NCBI GenBank assembly: GCA_944989445.1 | Contig: CALYLW010000130.1 | Span: forward strand, 202,501 to 266,500 | DNA length: 64,000 bases | Direction: 5' to 3' | Origin: Ampullaceana balthica | Lineage: Eukaryota > Mollusca > Gastropoda > Lymnaeidae | In this document: positions 35,488 to 47,416 of the stretch, piece by piece | How positions within the stretch are numbered: the stretch's first letter is position 1 | Layout of the letters: every line of letters starts with the position of its first letter | Notes under the pieces: model-generated | Database searches by the model: none | Told to the model about the DNA's origin: nothing | What the model saw: only the letters and a program-made list of their open reading frames with translations | Position numbers and translations under genes: made by a program

Positions 35488-35757
35488 TTGGCTATTTAGC
35501 ATAGCATGACTGAAAATATCGATATATCAATGATTGTGCAATGAGGAGAAATCTAAAACTTCAATTTTATTTAACAAATGAAACTTTTCTTTTTATTTCA
35601 AAATAAAAATATGTGGCGTCCTTATTATTACTTTGTAATAAAGACTATCTTTACTTTATACATACGACATTAACATATTTATTGAGGTGGGGGGGGGCGC
35701 GGCAAGTTTGGTTTCTGCCCGGGCGGCACATACCCACGCTAGGCCGCTGGTCATATC

Positions 35758-36105
35758 TTTTAACTTTTGTTGATCTAAAATATGATTATTATTTTTTTTG
35801 ACAATTAAAAAATTCTTTATGATATATTATTAAAGATATATCAGAAATATTTCTGTATAAATTAACGCAGGCATCTTCAATGGAAATCACTTAAACTCAA
35901 CTTCCTTCAATCAAATTCAAAACACAGATGAGTTGGAACGTATGCAGACATGAGGGTATTTTAAAAGGCAAACAACCACAAAGTGAATGTTAACTCATTG
36001 ATAAGCTACAAAGTGTATTTTAATGTACAATTGTGAGCTCCAAGACAAAAAGTAAACCAGCTGACGTCACTGTAAGTTTTTTACTAGGTAAACATTCCGG
36101 ACTGA
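35758..36105. other. AT-rich single-copy DNA
   Basis: This sequence lies just outside the hAT target duplication and contains no feature that I can support. Confidence 0.45.
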
Positions 36106-36266
36106 GAGTAAGTGCCGCCCTAGGGTGGCTTGAAAATGCCCCCCCCCCACTTTTCGATATGATATAAAATCTGCGTAGATGATATAAAAAGTCACCCCTC
36201 CTTGTTTAAATAAAAACTGCTTCCGAAGGTGGAGTGCCATGCCCCCCCCTTCTTCCTACGCCACTG
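36106..36266. mobile_element. hAT-like terminal fragment
   Basis: The right edge reads CTTCCTACGCCACTG, i.e. CAGTGGCGTAGGAAG on the other strand, the same CAGTGGCGTA start as the 3.6-kb hAT at 32141. C-runs and AGTGCCGCCCTAGGGTGG lie about 150 bp inward. No left terminus or target duplication could be assigned. It is probably a short internally deleted or truncated relative. Confidence 0.5.
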
Positions 36267-36368
36267 ATTAGTGAGTATCACACGTATTGGTTAGCTGTCT
36301 CATCAGTCTTTTAATTAAGATAAATTGTATCGGCGTTGGCGTCGACTAGGTGAAACTATAGCTGCTTT

Positions 36369-38315
36369 CTTGACAGACTACATTACATACCGAGGTGGCG
36401 GTGTGGCTGTGTGGATAGGTTGTGTGGCTTGACAGACTACATTACATACCGAGGTGGCGGTGTGGCTGTGTGGATAGGTTGTGTGGCTTGACAGACTACA
36501 TTACATACCGAGGTGGCGGTGTGGCTGTGTGGATAGGTTGTGTGGCTTGACAGACTACATTACATACCGAGGTGGCGGTGTGGCTGTGTGGATAGGTTGT
36601 GTGGCTTGACAGACTACATTACATACCGAGGTGGCGGTGTGGCTGTGTGGATAGGTTGTGTGGCTTGACAGACTACATTACATACCGAGGTGGCGGTGTG
36701 GCTGTGTGGATAGGTTGTGTGGCTTGACAGACTACTTTACATACCGAGGTGGCGGTGTGGCTGTGTGGATAGGTTGTGTGGCTTGACAGACTACATTACA
36801 TACCGAGGTGGCGGTGTGGCTGTGTGGATAGGTTGTGTGGCTTGACAGACTACATTACATAACGAGGTGGCGGTGTGGCTGTGTGGATAGGTTGTGTGGC
36901 TTGACAGACTACATTACATACCGAGGTGGCGGTGTGGCTGTGTGGATAGGTTGTGTGGCTTGACAGACTACATTACATACCGAGGTGGCTGTGTGGTTGT
37001 GTGGATAGGTTGTGTGGCTTGACAGACTACATTACATACCGAGGTGGCGGTGTGGCTGTGTGGATAGTTTGTGTGGCTTGACAGACTACATTACATACCG
37101 AGGTGGCGGTGTGGCTGTGTGGATAGGTTGTGTGGCTTGACAGACTACATTACATACCGAGGTGGCTGTGTGGCTGTGTGGATAGGTTGTGTGGCTTGAC
37201 AGACTACATTACATACCGAGCTGGCGGTGTGGCTGTGTGGATAGGTTGTGTGGCTTGACAGACTACATTACATACCGAGGTGGCTGTGTGGTTGTGTGGA
37301 TAGGTTGTGTGGCTTGACAGACTACATTACATACCGAGGTGGTGGTGTGGCTGTGTGGATAGTTTGTGTGGCTTGACAGACTACATTACATACTGAGGTG
37401 GCGGTGTGGCTGTGTGGATAGGTTGTGTGGCTTGACAGACTACATTACATACCGAGGTGGCGGTGTGGCTGTGTGGATAGGTTGTGTGGCTTGACAGACT
37501 ACATTACATACCGAGGTGGCGGTGTGGCTGTGTGGATAGGTTGTGTGGCTTGACAGACTACATTACATACCGAGGTGGCGGTGTGGCTGTGTGGATAGGT
37601 TGTGTGGCTTGACAGACTACATTACATACCGAGGTGGCGGTATGGCTGTGTGGATAGGTTGTGTGGCTTGACAGACTACTTTACATACCGAGGTGGCGGT
37701 GTGGCTATGTGGATAGGTTGTGTGGCTTGACAGACTACATTACATACCGAGGTGGCGGTGTGGCTGTGTGGATAGGTTGTGTGGCTTGACAGACTACATT
37801 ACATACCGAGGTGGCGGTGTGGCTGTGTGGATAGGTTGTGTGGCTTGACAGACTACATTACATACCGAGGTGGCGGTGTGGCTGTGTGGATAGGTTGTGT
37901 GGCTTGACAGACTACATTACATACCGAGGTGGCTGTGTGGTTGTGTGGATAGGTTGTGTGGCTTGACAGACTACATTACATACCGAGGTGGCGGTGTGGC
38001 TGTGTGGATAGTTTGTGTGGCTTGACAGACTACATTACATACCGAGGTGGCGGTGTGGCTGTGTGGATAGGTTGTGTGGCTTGACAGACTACATTACATA
38101 CCGAGGTGGTGGTGTGGCTGTGTGGATAGGTTGTGTGGCTTGACAGACTACATTACATACCGAGGTGGCGGTGTGGCTGTGTGGATAGGTTGTGTGGCTT
38201 GACAGACTACATTACATACCGAGGTGGCGGTGTGGCTGTGTGGATAGGTTGTGTGGCTTGACAGACTACATTACATACCGAGGTGGCGGTGTGGCTGTGT
38301 GGATAGATTGTGTGG
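36369..38315. repeat. minisatellite, 59-bp unit, 33 copies, with higher-order duplication
   Basis: CTTGACAGACTACATTACAT, ACCGAGGTGGCGGTGTGGCT and GTGTGGATAGGTTGTGTGG make up the unit. Rare variants recur at exact multiples of 59. ACTACTTTAC at 36731 recurs 944 bp (16 units) later at 37675. GTGTGGTTGT at 36991 recurs at +295 (5 units) and +944, and TGGATAGTTT at 37061 recurs at +944. A 16-unit block was therefore copied within the array. Spurious frames continue past its right edge to 38458. Confidence 0.96.
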
Positions 38316-39740
38316 TTACAGTGTGTGGGGGAGCTGTTTATGGGTTGTGGGTACAGTGTGTGTGTGTGGGTATAGGGCGTGTGGTTATCGTTGGTGTTGT
38401 TCAGATAATGTGGGTAAGGCGTTGCGCTGTGTGTGTTAGGCTATGGGACAAATTATGAGTGGTTATGTTTGTATTTGTTGCGTGACAACGCACATTAGCT
38501 GTTGATGTGTTTTATTTTAAGTGTGTGCAGCAATGTTGTATAAAGTATTGTTGACAGTTCACTTATTACGTCTATGCCATTACGATTACATGTATGCGTG
38601 TCTATGTGGATTTTGTTTTTGAGAAGCTGTGTTGTTGACAGATCACTTAATATGTCTATGTGATTAGGATTGCAATTATGCGTGTATATGTGTTTGTTAT
38701 GCGTGTGATAGCATGTAGTTGCCAAACAGCCTCAGTGCTAAAATTTCATTGAATCACTTACCCGGATGAACTGCGACCTTTAACCTTTTTACCTCGGAAG
38801 CCTTAAGTGCACTCCCCGGCTATCACTTTACGGTAATCGCCCTTGGCCAGCAGGTCTCAAACCGGGGCCTGGAAGGGACGGAGTCGGATGTGGTCTCCGC
38901 AACATTTTTCGTTCTTATATAAAGAACTGTTTATTTCGTCAAAACCACAGACTTGTTTCCCTTGAAGGTGGTCTGGAATGAGCTTGACACCTCCCATCTC
39001 CCCGCCCACTGGCTCTAATCACTGCTCAGAGAAAGCTTTGAAAACATAAACCTCAATCGGGAGCTAGAAACCAAGTTTCTCTAAGATTCCAAGACAACGT
39101 AATCCACAAGCTTAAACAAGTTTAAATTATTGCTTTATAAGCAAAACTAACCAAACATTCATTTCAGAAATTGATATATGTTTTTGAGTGCTATTACCTG
39201 AAGTATTGGTGTATCACATTTCTTACTTATTAAATGAGTTCAGTCCCCTGTAGAAGATCGCTGTTATAACATTATCATCACATACAAACATACAGAAAGA
39301 ATGAGAGAAGCTCGTACAGTTCAGGGAAATATCCAACCGAATCTCACCTTACCGAGATCTTACAGCGTATTGCTTTACAAACACTTAGATTCACGACTTT
39401 TTATTTAGCAAACCAAATACACACTTTGTTTTTTCTCACAATAAATTATACAAAGAATTTTTTTGAAAACGCTGAAGATCATTTAAGATTAAATCAAATC
39501 TATTGCAATCTAATACTTCGCAAGGAAATCGTAACCCACATTTGATGATCATTTTTTTAAAGGTTCTAATTTTCTTTTAACGGAGACATAGACACTGATA
39601 AAATATCTACGTTAACTTTTGTCTGTGTTTAAACATTTCATTCTTTTAAACGTGAGGTCTGTAACAAATATTAAAACATATTTTTTCTTAAATATACTTT
39701 TGACATTAATTTAAAAATAGGCCGTTACTTGGCGTATTGT
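38316..39740. other. single-copy block with decayed duplication and possible conserved DNA
   Basis: From 38316 to 38440 the sequence is GTG-rich. From about 38550 to 38720 two diverged copies of TTGACAG..CACTTA..GTCTATG form an old duplication of about 90 bp. The segment from about 38740 to 39110 is complex, GC-balanced and closed in all frames, making it a candidate for conserved non-coding DNA. The remainder is AT-rich. Confidence 0.4.
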
Positions 39741-41606
39741 CAAGGTCATCACTAATATACGTGAATGTGCTCAATAGTCAAGGTCATCACTAATATACGT
39801 GAATGTGCTCAATAGTCAAGGTCATCACTAATATACGTGAATGTGCTCAATAGTCAAGGTCATCACTAATATACGTGTATGTGCTCCATATGACAAGGTC
39901 ATCACTAATATACGTGTATGTGCTCCATATGACAAGGTCATCACTAATATACGTGAATGTTCTCCATAGACAAGGTCATCACTGTTATACGTGAATGTTC
40001 TCCATAGACAAGGTCATCACTAATATACGTGAATGTTCTCCATAGACAAGGTCATCACTAAAATACGTGAATGTGCTCAGTAGTCAAGGTTATCACTAAT
40101 ATACGTGAATGTACTCCATAGACAAGGTCATCACTATTATACGTGAATGTGCTCCATAGACAAGGTCATCACTATTATACGTGAATGTGCTCCATATGAC
40201 AAGGTCATCACTAGTATACGTGAATGTTCTCCATAGACAAGGTCATCACTAAAATACGTGAATGTGTTCCATAGACACGGTCATCACTAAAATACGTGAA
40301 TGTGCTCCATAGACACGGTCATCACTAAAATACGTGTATGTGCTCCATAGACAAGGTCATCACTATTATACGTGAATGTGCTTCATAGACAAGGTCATCA
40401 CTAATATACGTGAATGTGCTCCATAGACAAGGTCATCACTATTATACGTGAATGTGCTCCATAGACAAGGTCATCACTAATATACGTGAATGTGCTCCAT
40501 AGACAAGGTCATCACTATTATACGTGAATGTGCTCCATATGACAAGGTCATCAATAGTATACGTGAATGTGCTCAGTAGTCAAGGTCATCACTAATATAC
40601 GTGTATGTGCTCCATATGACAAGGTCATCACTAGTATACGTGAATGTTCTCCATAGACAAGGTCATCACTAAAATACGTGAATGTGTTCCATAGACACGG
40701 TCATCACTAAAATACGTGAATGTGCTCCATAGACACGGTCATCACTAAAATACGTGAATGTGCTCCATATGACAAGGTCATCACTAGTATACGTGAATGT
40801 GCTCCATAGACACGGTCATCACTAAAATACGTGAATGTGCTCCATAGACACGGTCATCACTAAAATACGTGAATGTGCTCAGTAGTCAAGGTTATCACTA
40901 ATATACGTGAATGTACTCCATAGACAAGGTCATCACTATTATACGTGAATGTGCTCCATATGACAAGGTCATCACTAGTATACGTGAATGTGCTCCATAG
41001 ACAAGGTCATCACTAAAATACGTGAATGTGCTCCATAGACACGGTCATCACTAAAATACGTGAATGTGCTCAGTAGTCAAGGTTATCACTAATATACGTG
41101 AATGTACTCCATAGACAAGGTCATCACTATTATACGTGAATGTGCTCCATATGACAAGGTCATCACTAGTATACGTGAATGTGCTCCATAGACAAGGTCA
41201 TCACTAAAATACGTGAATGTGTTCAAGAGACACGGTCATCACTAAAATACGTGAATGTGCTCCATAGACACGGTCATCACTAAAATACGTGTATGTGCTC
41301 CATAGACAAGGTCATCACTATTATACGTGAATGTGCTTCATAGACAAGGTCATCACTATTATACGTGAATGTGCTTCATAGACAAGGTCATCACTATTAT
41401 ACGTGAATGTGCTTCATAGACAAGGTCATCACTAATATACGTGTATGTGTTCCATAGACAAGGTCATCACTAATATACGTGAATGTGTTCCATAGACACG
41501 GGCATCACTAATATACGTGTATGTGTTCCATATACACCGTCATCACATATATACGTGTATGTGCTCCATAGATACGGTCATCACTAATATACGTGAATGT
41601 GCTCCA
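39741..41606. repeat. minisatellite, ~38-bp unit, ~49 copies, higher-order structure
   Basis: CAAGGTCATCACTAATATAC followed by GTGAATGTGCTCCATAGA is repeated with many variants. Higher-order copying is visible. At least 136 bp beginning at 40201 is repeated identically 420 bp later, beginning at 40621. A CAGTAGTCAAGGTTATCAC marker occurs at 40078, 40880 and 41071, the last two 191 bp apart (5 units). Confidence 0.96.
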
Positions 41607-42034
41607 AACGACACACGAAAATTTGGTGGCTATTGAATCTTAAGATTTTTTATTAATATACTCTAATATTTGGCGAATTTTTGGCCCTAAAACACACTTC
41701 AATCTGGTTCCACTATTGAGTTACGTTTCTCTAGCTGTAGCTGATGAGAGTCTGATATTGTTTTCCATAATATCAAGCGAATTTTCTTTTTTTCCGTTTT
41801 AATGGATGTAGATATTAAATGTGAAATGTGTAAAATAGTACACGATACACGCTGTCAGTAAAATCATTTTGCATTGCTTGTAACAAGTGCACGAGTTTCG
41901 AGTCTTTAAGCGGGACATTAATCTCCCCTTTCCTTAAATTAACGACTTCACATTGAAACTATCTATCTCTTGTATGTCATCTGCTTTCATCTACAATACA
42001 AACATGCTAACACATTAGATACATGCCTGAAACA
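41607..42034. other. AT-rich single-copy DNA
   Basis: No gene or element seen. Short homopolymer runs only. Confidence 0.45.
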
Positions 42035-42265
42035 ACAAACATCAGGCAGCTACAAGACAACAACAAACATCAGGCAGCTACAAGACAACAACAAACATCA
42101 GGCAGCTACAAGACAACAACAAACAGCAGGCAGCTACAAGACAACAAAAAACATCAGGCAGCTACAAGACAATAACCAACAGCAGGCGGTTACAAGACAA
42201 CAGGCAACAGCAGGCGGTTACAAGACAACAGGCAACAGAGGGCGGTTACAAGACAACAGGCAACA
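42035..42265. repeat. 25/28-bp tandem repeat, ~9 copies
   Basis: ACATCAGGCAGCTACAAGAC followed by AACAA is the left-hand unit. On the right it changes to CAGGCGGTTACAAGACAACA followed by GGCAACAG. The array therefore shows a left-to-right shift in unit type and length. Confidence 0.9.
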
Positions 42266-42522
42266 TGTGAAACATTTCAAATGAAATTCCCCCAAACCGG
42301 AAGTCCCAGATATGTATAGCAGGGGAAGACTTTTGGTCGTCCCTTTGAATATTGATTGGCAGATTTCTGGACAATTTCTAGTGTCCACTGCTACTTGAGT
42401 CCAACGATATGCTTGTCAGGGTATTGACCGGGTGGGTGCGGGGGGGGGGAGGTGGTGACACAGTGAGGGGTGCAGTCCACTACTCAAGTTCGTGATAGGG
42501 AATTTAATCAGGATCGTCGGCA
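42266..42522. other. single-copy DNA
   Basis: No feature is supported except a short G-run near 42439-42449. Confidence 0.45.
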
Positions 42523-43012
42523 AGTGGGGTGAGATGAGGTGTTGTGGTGGAAAGTGGATAGAAGTTGGGGATGGTGGTGAGATGAGGTGTTGTTGTGGAC
42601 AGTGGATAGAAGTTGGGGATGGTGGTGAGATGAGGTGTTGTGGTGGACAGTGGATAGAAGTTGGGGATGGTGGTGAGATGAGGTGTTGTGGTGGAAAGTG
42701 GATAGAAGTTGGGGATGGTGGTGAGATGAGGTGTTGTGGTGGAAAGTGGATAGAAGTTGGGGATGGTGGTGAGATGAGGTGTTGTGGTGGAAAGTGGATA
42801 GAAGTTGGGGATGGTGGTGAGATGAGGTGTTGTGGTGGACAGTGGATAGAAGTTGGGGATGGTGGTGAGATGAGGTGTTGTGGTGGACAGTGGATAGAAG
42901 TTGGGGATGGTGGTGAGATGAGGTGTTGTGGTAGGCAGTGGATAGAAGTTGGGGATGGTGGTGAGATGAGGTGTTGTGGTGGACAGTGGATAGAAGTTGG
43001 GGATGGTAATGA
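42523..43012. repeat. minisatellite, 48-bp unit, ~10 copies
   Basis: GGTGAGATGAGGTGTTGTGG, TGGAAAGTGGATAGAAGTTG and GGGATGGT form a purine-rich (G-rich) unit. As 48 is 16 codons, one forward and three reverse frames are open for 171-199 codons. All are repeat artefacts. Confidence 0.95.
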
Positions 43013-43066
43013 CATGCAACCATAGATTGGTTGTCAATCAGTTCATTCAGCAGCTAGTGTGAGTAA

Positions 43067-43459
43067 GTCTTGCTCCGACAGTTATTAAACTTAAGTCTTG
43101 CTCCGACAGTTATTAAACTAAAGTCTTGCTCCGACAGTTATTAAACAAAAGTCTTGCTCCGACAGTTATTAATCTAAAGTCTTGCTCCGACAGTTATTAA
43201 ATTAAAGTCTTGCTCCGATAGTTATTAAACTAAACTCTTGCTCCGACAGTTATTAAATTAAAGTCTTGCTCCGATAGTTATTAAACTAAAGTTTTGCTCC
43301 GAAAGTTATTAAACTAAAGTTTTGCTCCGACAGTTATTAAACTATAGTCTTGCTCCGACAGTTATTAAACTAAAGTCTTGCTCCGAAAGTTATTAAACTA
43401 AAGTTTTGCTCCGAAAGTTATTAAACTAAAGTCTTGCTCCGACAGTTATTAAACTAAAT
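43067..43459. repeat. minisatellite, 28-bp unit, 14 copies
   Basis: GTCTTGCTCCGACAGTTATT followed by AAACTAAA is repeated. GTTTTGCTCCGAAAG variants recur as a pair at two places, again suggesting block copying. Confidence 0.95.
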
Positions 43460-44801
43460 TTATGCTGACACACCATCTTGGAATTCCAAGGCTGAGTGTT
43501 AAAAGTATTTCTGAATTATTTTTTTTTATTAGTTTATTCTGTAAGTTTGTTTCGTTTCTGGTCAAACGAATCGTGTATTTCATGGGAGCTTCACTTATTA
43601 TTGCGTTATCTGTAACTTACACTTATATTTTTATCCAAAATCTGAGCTCCAAATGATCTGAAACTTAGTGAACTTACCCACGTCCTTGAGGTAATATCAG
43701 TGTTTATTATATGTGAAATATAGAGACCTGCAAAGTAGGTCACAGTAATCAAGATTTGGCCTTGAAAGATCACTTTCTTTAATCTTTGTTATGATCACTT
43801 TGAAGGTAAAACTTGACATGATAGGTAACCCCCGTGACCTTCGCTGACCTTTGAGTGTGCTCTAAATTGCATGTGAATTGTTTCTAAACTTATGATACCG
43901 AGTGTAGCTGATACATTCTATAAATACTTATTCCCAGGTACGATGAAAACATTATTATATTTAGATCAACTGTGACCTCCACTTACCCTTCAGTGACCTA
44001 TTTCTTGAATCTTAACTTTGACCCACTTCCTGGTGTTCAATTGAGCTGAAACGATTTCCCCTCCCCCACCGTACATAACAATACAATCTTTAATTATCCT
44101 TGAGCGATCATCTTCTGACATCTGAGTGAAAGAAGTGATAGAGACTTTCCTCTTTAACGTCTCTTTATGGGCGATTACACATCCCTGGAGGCAATCAACG
44201 CAAACTTTTACAATTATTGATACTGGTAAGTCACCACTGGGTTATAATTGTAAAAATAATGATGACCCAAAGATTTTGATTTTACCGACTTCCTGATTTT
44301 CTGATACGATGTTCAAAACAACAACATCTCAAGGAAATAAACCTACTTTTAATGTGTAGTTTTTTTAAATTGATTTTTAAAACTGAGTTGAAAGATACGG
44401 AACAAACACATACCACTAATCTAAGTCTACTCTCAACTTGACCAAAAGAAATTTTTAAAAAAATAAATAAATAGAAACTTGGTCATTACACAATATGTAT
44501 GGTGAAATAGACCCAGTCTTCCTTCGATATGAATATTGTGGGGTACCCATGCCAGACGATAATGACGTATGATTGGTCTAACACAGTTATGACCCATGCA
44601 TATTTATTGGTTTTATGTTACATGGTATTGAGCTAACAGGTCTCACCAACACTTTGCGTCACATTTGTTTCTCCCCGCTTAGTGTTGTAATGACATGATG
44701 TACACATTTTTCTTGTGTTCAAGAGGGTTTTGTTTTAACTCAAACGATTGCAACAAATACGAACTTAAGAACCACGCATACCAACGAATGAATCCTACCA
44801 T
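43460..44801. other. single-copy block, possible old dispersed repeat
   Basis: No gene is supported; a 64-codon frame at 43462-43656 is hydrophobic, AT-driven and lacks a domain. TTGACCCACTTCCTGGTG with GAGCTGAAACGATTT (44020-44056) resembles the TGACCCACTTCCCGTGAT...GAGCTGAAATT core of the Helentron-like copies, so an ancient relative may lie here. Confidence 0.4.
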
Positions 44802-45100
44802 ATCATTTATTACCTGGCTCAGTCATTTATTACCTTGCTCAGTCATTTATTACCTGGCTCAGTAATTTATTACCTTGCTCAGTCATTTATTACCTGGCTC
44901 AGTCATTTATTACCTTGCTCTGTCATTTATTACCTGGCTCAGTCATTTATTACCTTGCGCAGTCATTTATTACCTGGCTCAGTATCAATGGTCACGAACA
45001 TCTGTTTACACCCGAACATTTTATTTATTACCTGGCTCAGTCATTTATTACTTGGCTCAGTGATTTATTACCTCCCTCATTCATTTATTACCTGGCTCAG
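44802..45100. repeat. 20-bp tandem repeat, ~13 copies, in two blocks
   Basis: TCATTTATTACCTGGCTCAG alternates with TCATTTATTACCTTGCTCAG. The block 44802-44983 is followed by TATCAATGGTCACGAACATC. A second block, 45022-45098, is followed by TATCAATGGTCACGAACAGC. The whole array plus its right flank was duplicated as a higher-order segment. Confidence 0.93.
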
Positions 45101-45244
45101 TATCAATGGTCACGAACAGCTGTTGATCTCAAACTCTAAACATTACCATCACCATCAGCTCACGGCCACCATCATATCGCTCGTGTAACGACGACCCCTG
45201 ACAGTGGCAAGGACCGTCAATATAAACCCGCCGCCACCAAAATT

Positions 45245-45492
45245 AATACGTGACAAGAACCAACCTGGAACAATACACCCGGGCACCGGTGCCTGAGCTA
45301 GAGCAATACACCACGGCAGCAGTGCCTGACCTGTAGCAATACAACAGGGCACCGGTGCCTGACCGCGAGCAATACAACAGGGCGCCAGTGGCTGAGCTGG
45401 AGCCATACACCACGGCAGCAGTGCCTGACCTGTAGCAATACAACAGGGCACCGGTGCCTGACCTGTAGCAATACACCAGACACCAGTGGCTG
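45245..45492. repeat. minisatellite, 33-bp unit, ~7 copies
   Basis: GTGCCTGACCTGTAGCAATA followed by CAACAGGGCACCG is repeated with a second type, CACCACGGCAGCA. Its 11-codon period keeps three reverse frames open (77-113 codons), which I treat as artefacts. Confidence 0.93.
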
Positions 45493-46475
45493 ACACATCT
45501 CCTCCACCACGGCCCCTGCCCTCCTACATGTCCCCCACCACCCCCATCCCACGTTTAGCTCCGTGTGTACGTACTACGTCCACGTGTTTAAACGATATCC
45601 TTAAGTCCACAACTCAATAAGCGATCATTCATTCACTATGACTAAAATCCGTCTCCCACCTTTCTTCCTTCCGGTTTTGTTCCGGCCAATAGTATCGTCA
45701 TTGAAGTTATTTCTGTTTTCAATTAAAATGTTTAGAATATTTTGGTTTCCTTAAAGTTTGGTGACAATTACGATTGTAGCGCTTCTAATATTTTCTCGCT
45801 GTTTCTATCTTTCTCACTCTATCTCTCTCCCTCTCTCTTTGTCTCTCCCTCTCTTTATCTAATGGCTGAATTTCTCATCGTTTAATCCTTTCTTTCTCTT
45901 TCTTGCTTTTCGTTCTCTCGTCATGTCTGTTTTTAAGTTGTTTCATTCTGCCCAGCTGGAAGATGTTTGTACAATTATTTTGTCATTTTCATTAACTGTT
46001 ATTATAAACTGTTAGTTTTTGTAGTACATTCACGTCATTTAGTACACATGTCATTGTTGTAGCCATTCGGTTTGCTTCTAATAGAATCCCGACTACTTTA
46101 CACATAGTCTACATTTCCATCATTGATTCCCACACTCTCTTATTCTGTTTATTTATTCCTGTATTTTAACAATATTTTTGTTCTTTTACATACTCATTTT
46201 CTCTTCGATACATTGCATATTCTAGTGACAATACATACAAATTGTATATGCAATAAGATTTCTTATATGTCATCTTCATATAGTAGAAGCTGATCTCTAT
46301 CACCTTCCTTTCTCTGTGTTTTATTTATTCTAGCTCTATCTCTCTCTATGTATATACACTTTTTATTTCTGTACAAAACCAGGCAACATTTCTTTAACTG
46401 CTAACGTTAACTCTCGACCCTATAAACAATGTTAGATGACACCTAGTCACAAGACACTACCTCCATTAGACGTCA
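45493..46475. other. single-copy, pyrimidine-rich DNA
   Basis: Near 45795-45860 there is an interrupted CTCTCTCT-type tract. The rest is T-rich with no gene. Pyrimidine enrichment rises towards the next array. Confidence 0.45.
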
Positions 46476-47416
46476 CATCTCTTCTCTCTATCTTCACATC
46501 TCTTCTCACTATCTTCACATCTCTTCTCTCTATCTTCACATCTCTTCTCTCTGTCTTCACATCTCTTCTCACTATCTTCACATCTCTTCTCTCTATCTTC
46601 ACATCTCTTCGATCTATCTTCACATCTCTTCTCTCTATCTTCACATCTCTTCTCTCTATCTTCACATCTCTTCTCTCTATCTTCACATCTCTTCTCTCTA
46701 TCTTCACATCTCTTCTCTCCATCTCACATCTCTTCTCTCCATCTCCCATCTCTTCTCTCCATCTCCCATCTCTTCTCTCCATCCCCCATCTCTTCTCTCT
46801 ATCTCACATCTCTTCTCTCCATCTCCCATCTCTTCTCCCCATCTCCCATCTCTTCTCTCCATCCCCCATCTCTTCTCTCCATCTCCCATCTCTTCTCTCC
46901 ATCCCCCATCTCTTCTCTCTATCTCACATCTCTTCTCTCCATCTCCCATCTCTTCTCCCCATCTCCCATCTCTTCTCTCCATCCCCCATCTCTTCTCTCT
47001 ATCTCACATCTCTTCTCTTAATCTTCACATCTCTTCTCTCCATCTCCCATCTCTTCTCTCCATCCCCCATCTCTTCTCTCCATCTCCCATCTCTTCTCTC
47101 CATCCCCCATCTCTTCTCTCCATCCCCCATCTCTTCTCTTAATCTTCACATCTCTTCTCTCCATCTCCCATCTCTTCTCTCTATCTCACATCTCTTGTCT
47201 CCATCCCCCATCTCTTCTCTCCATCCCCCATCTCTTCTCTTAATCTTCACATCTCTTCTCTCCATCTCCCATCTCTTCTCTCTATCTCACATCTCTTGTC
47301 TCCATCCCCCATCTCTTCTCTCCATCCCCCATCTCTTCTCTCTATCTTCACATCTCTTCTCTCCATCCTCCATCTCTTCTCTCTATCTTCACATCTCTTC
47401 TCTCTATCTCACATCC
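46476..47416. repeat. homopyrimidine minisatellite, 20/21-bp units, ~45 copies
   Basis: The left part is ATCTTCACATCTCTTCTCTCT (21 bp, given as ATCTTCACATCTCTTCTCTC plus T). The right part mixes ATCTCCCATCTCTTCTCTCC and ATCCCCCATCTCTTCTCTCC (20 bp). The + strand is nearly pure C/T apart from A, with G almost absent. Composite blocks of 4-6 units recur (for example 46796-46916 and 46916-46996). It yields a false 346-codon Ser/Leu-rich frame. Confidence 0.95.

Larger units (their letters stand above)
32141..35749 (+). mobile_element. hAT-superfamily DNA transposon (DUF4371/zinc-finger type), decayed
   Basis: The element starts CAGTGGCGTAAAGAGGGGTG and ends ...CACGCTAGGCCGCTG, whose complement reads CAGCGGCCTAGCGTG. 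It is flanked by a perfect 8-bp direct repeat GTCATATC (32133-32140 and 35750-35757), the target duplication typical of hAT elements. Inside are fragments of a transposase on the + strand with stops and frameshifts, a direct duplication of about 130 bp (around 32250-32380 versus 32600-32735) and two minisatellites. At 3,609 bp it is near full length for the family, but it cannot encode an active enzyme. Confidence 0.88.

Noticed and set aside
42416..43037. Four frames of 171-199 codons on both strands
   Set aside because: They are products of a 48-bp (16-codon) repeat that lacks stops in several registers.
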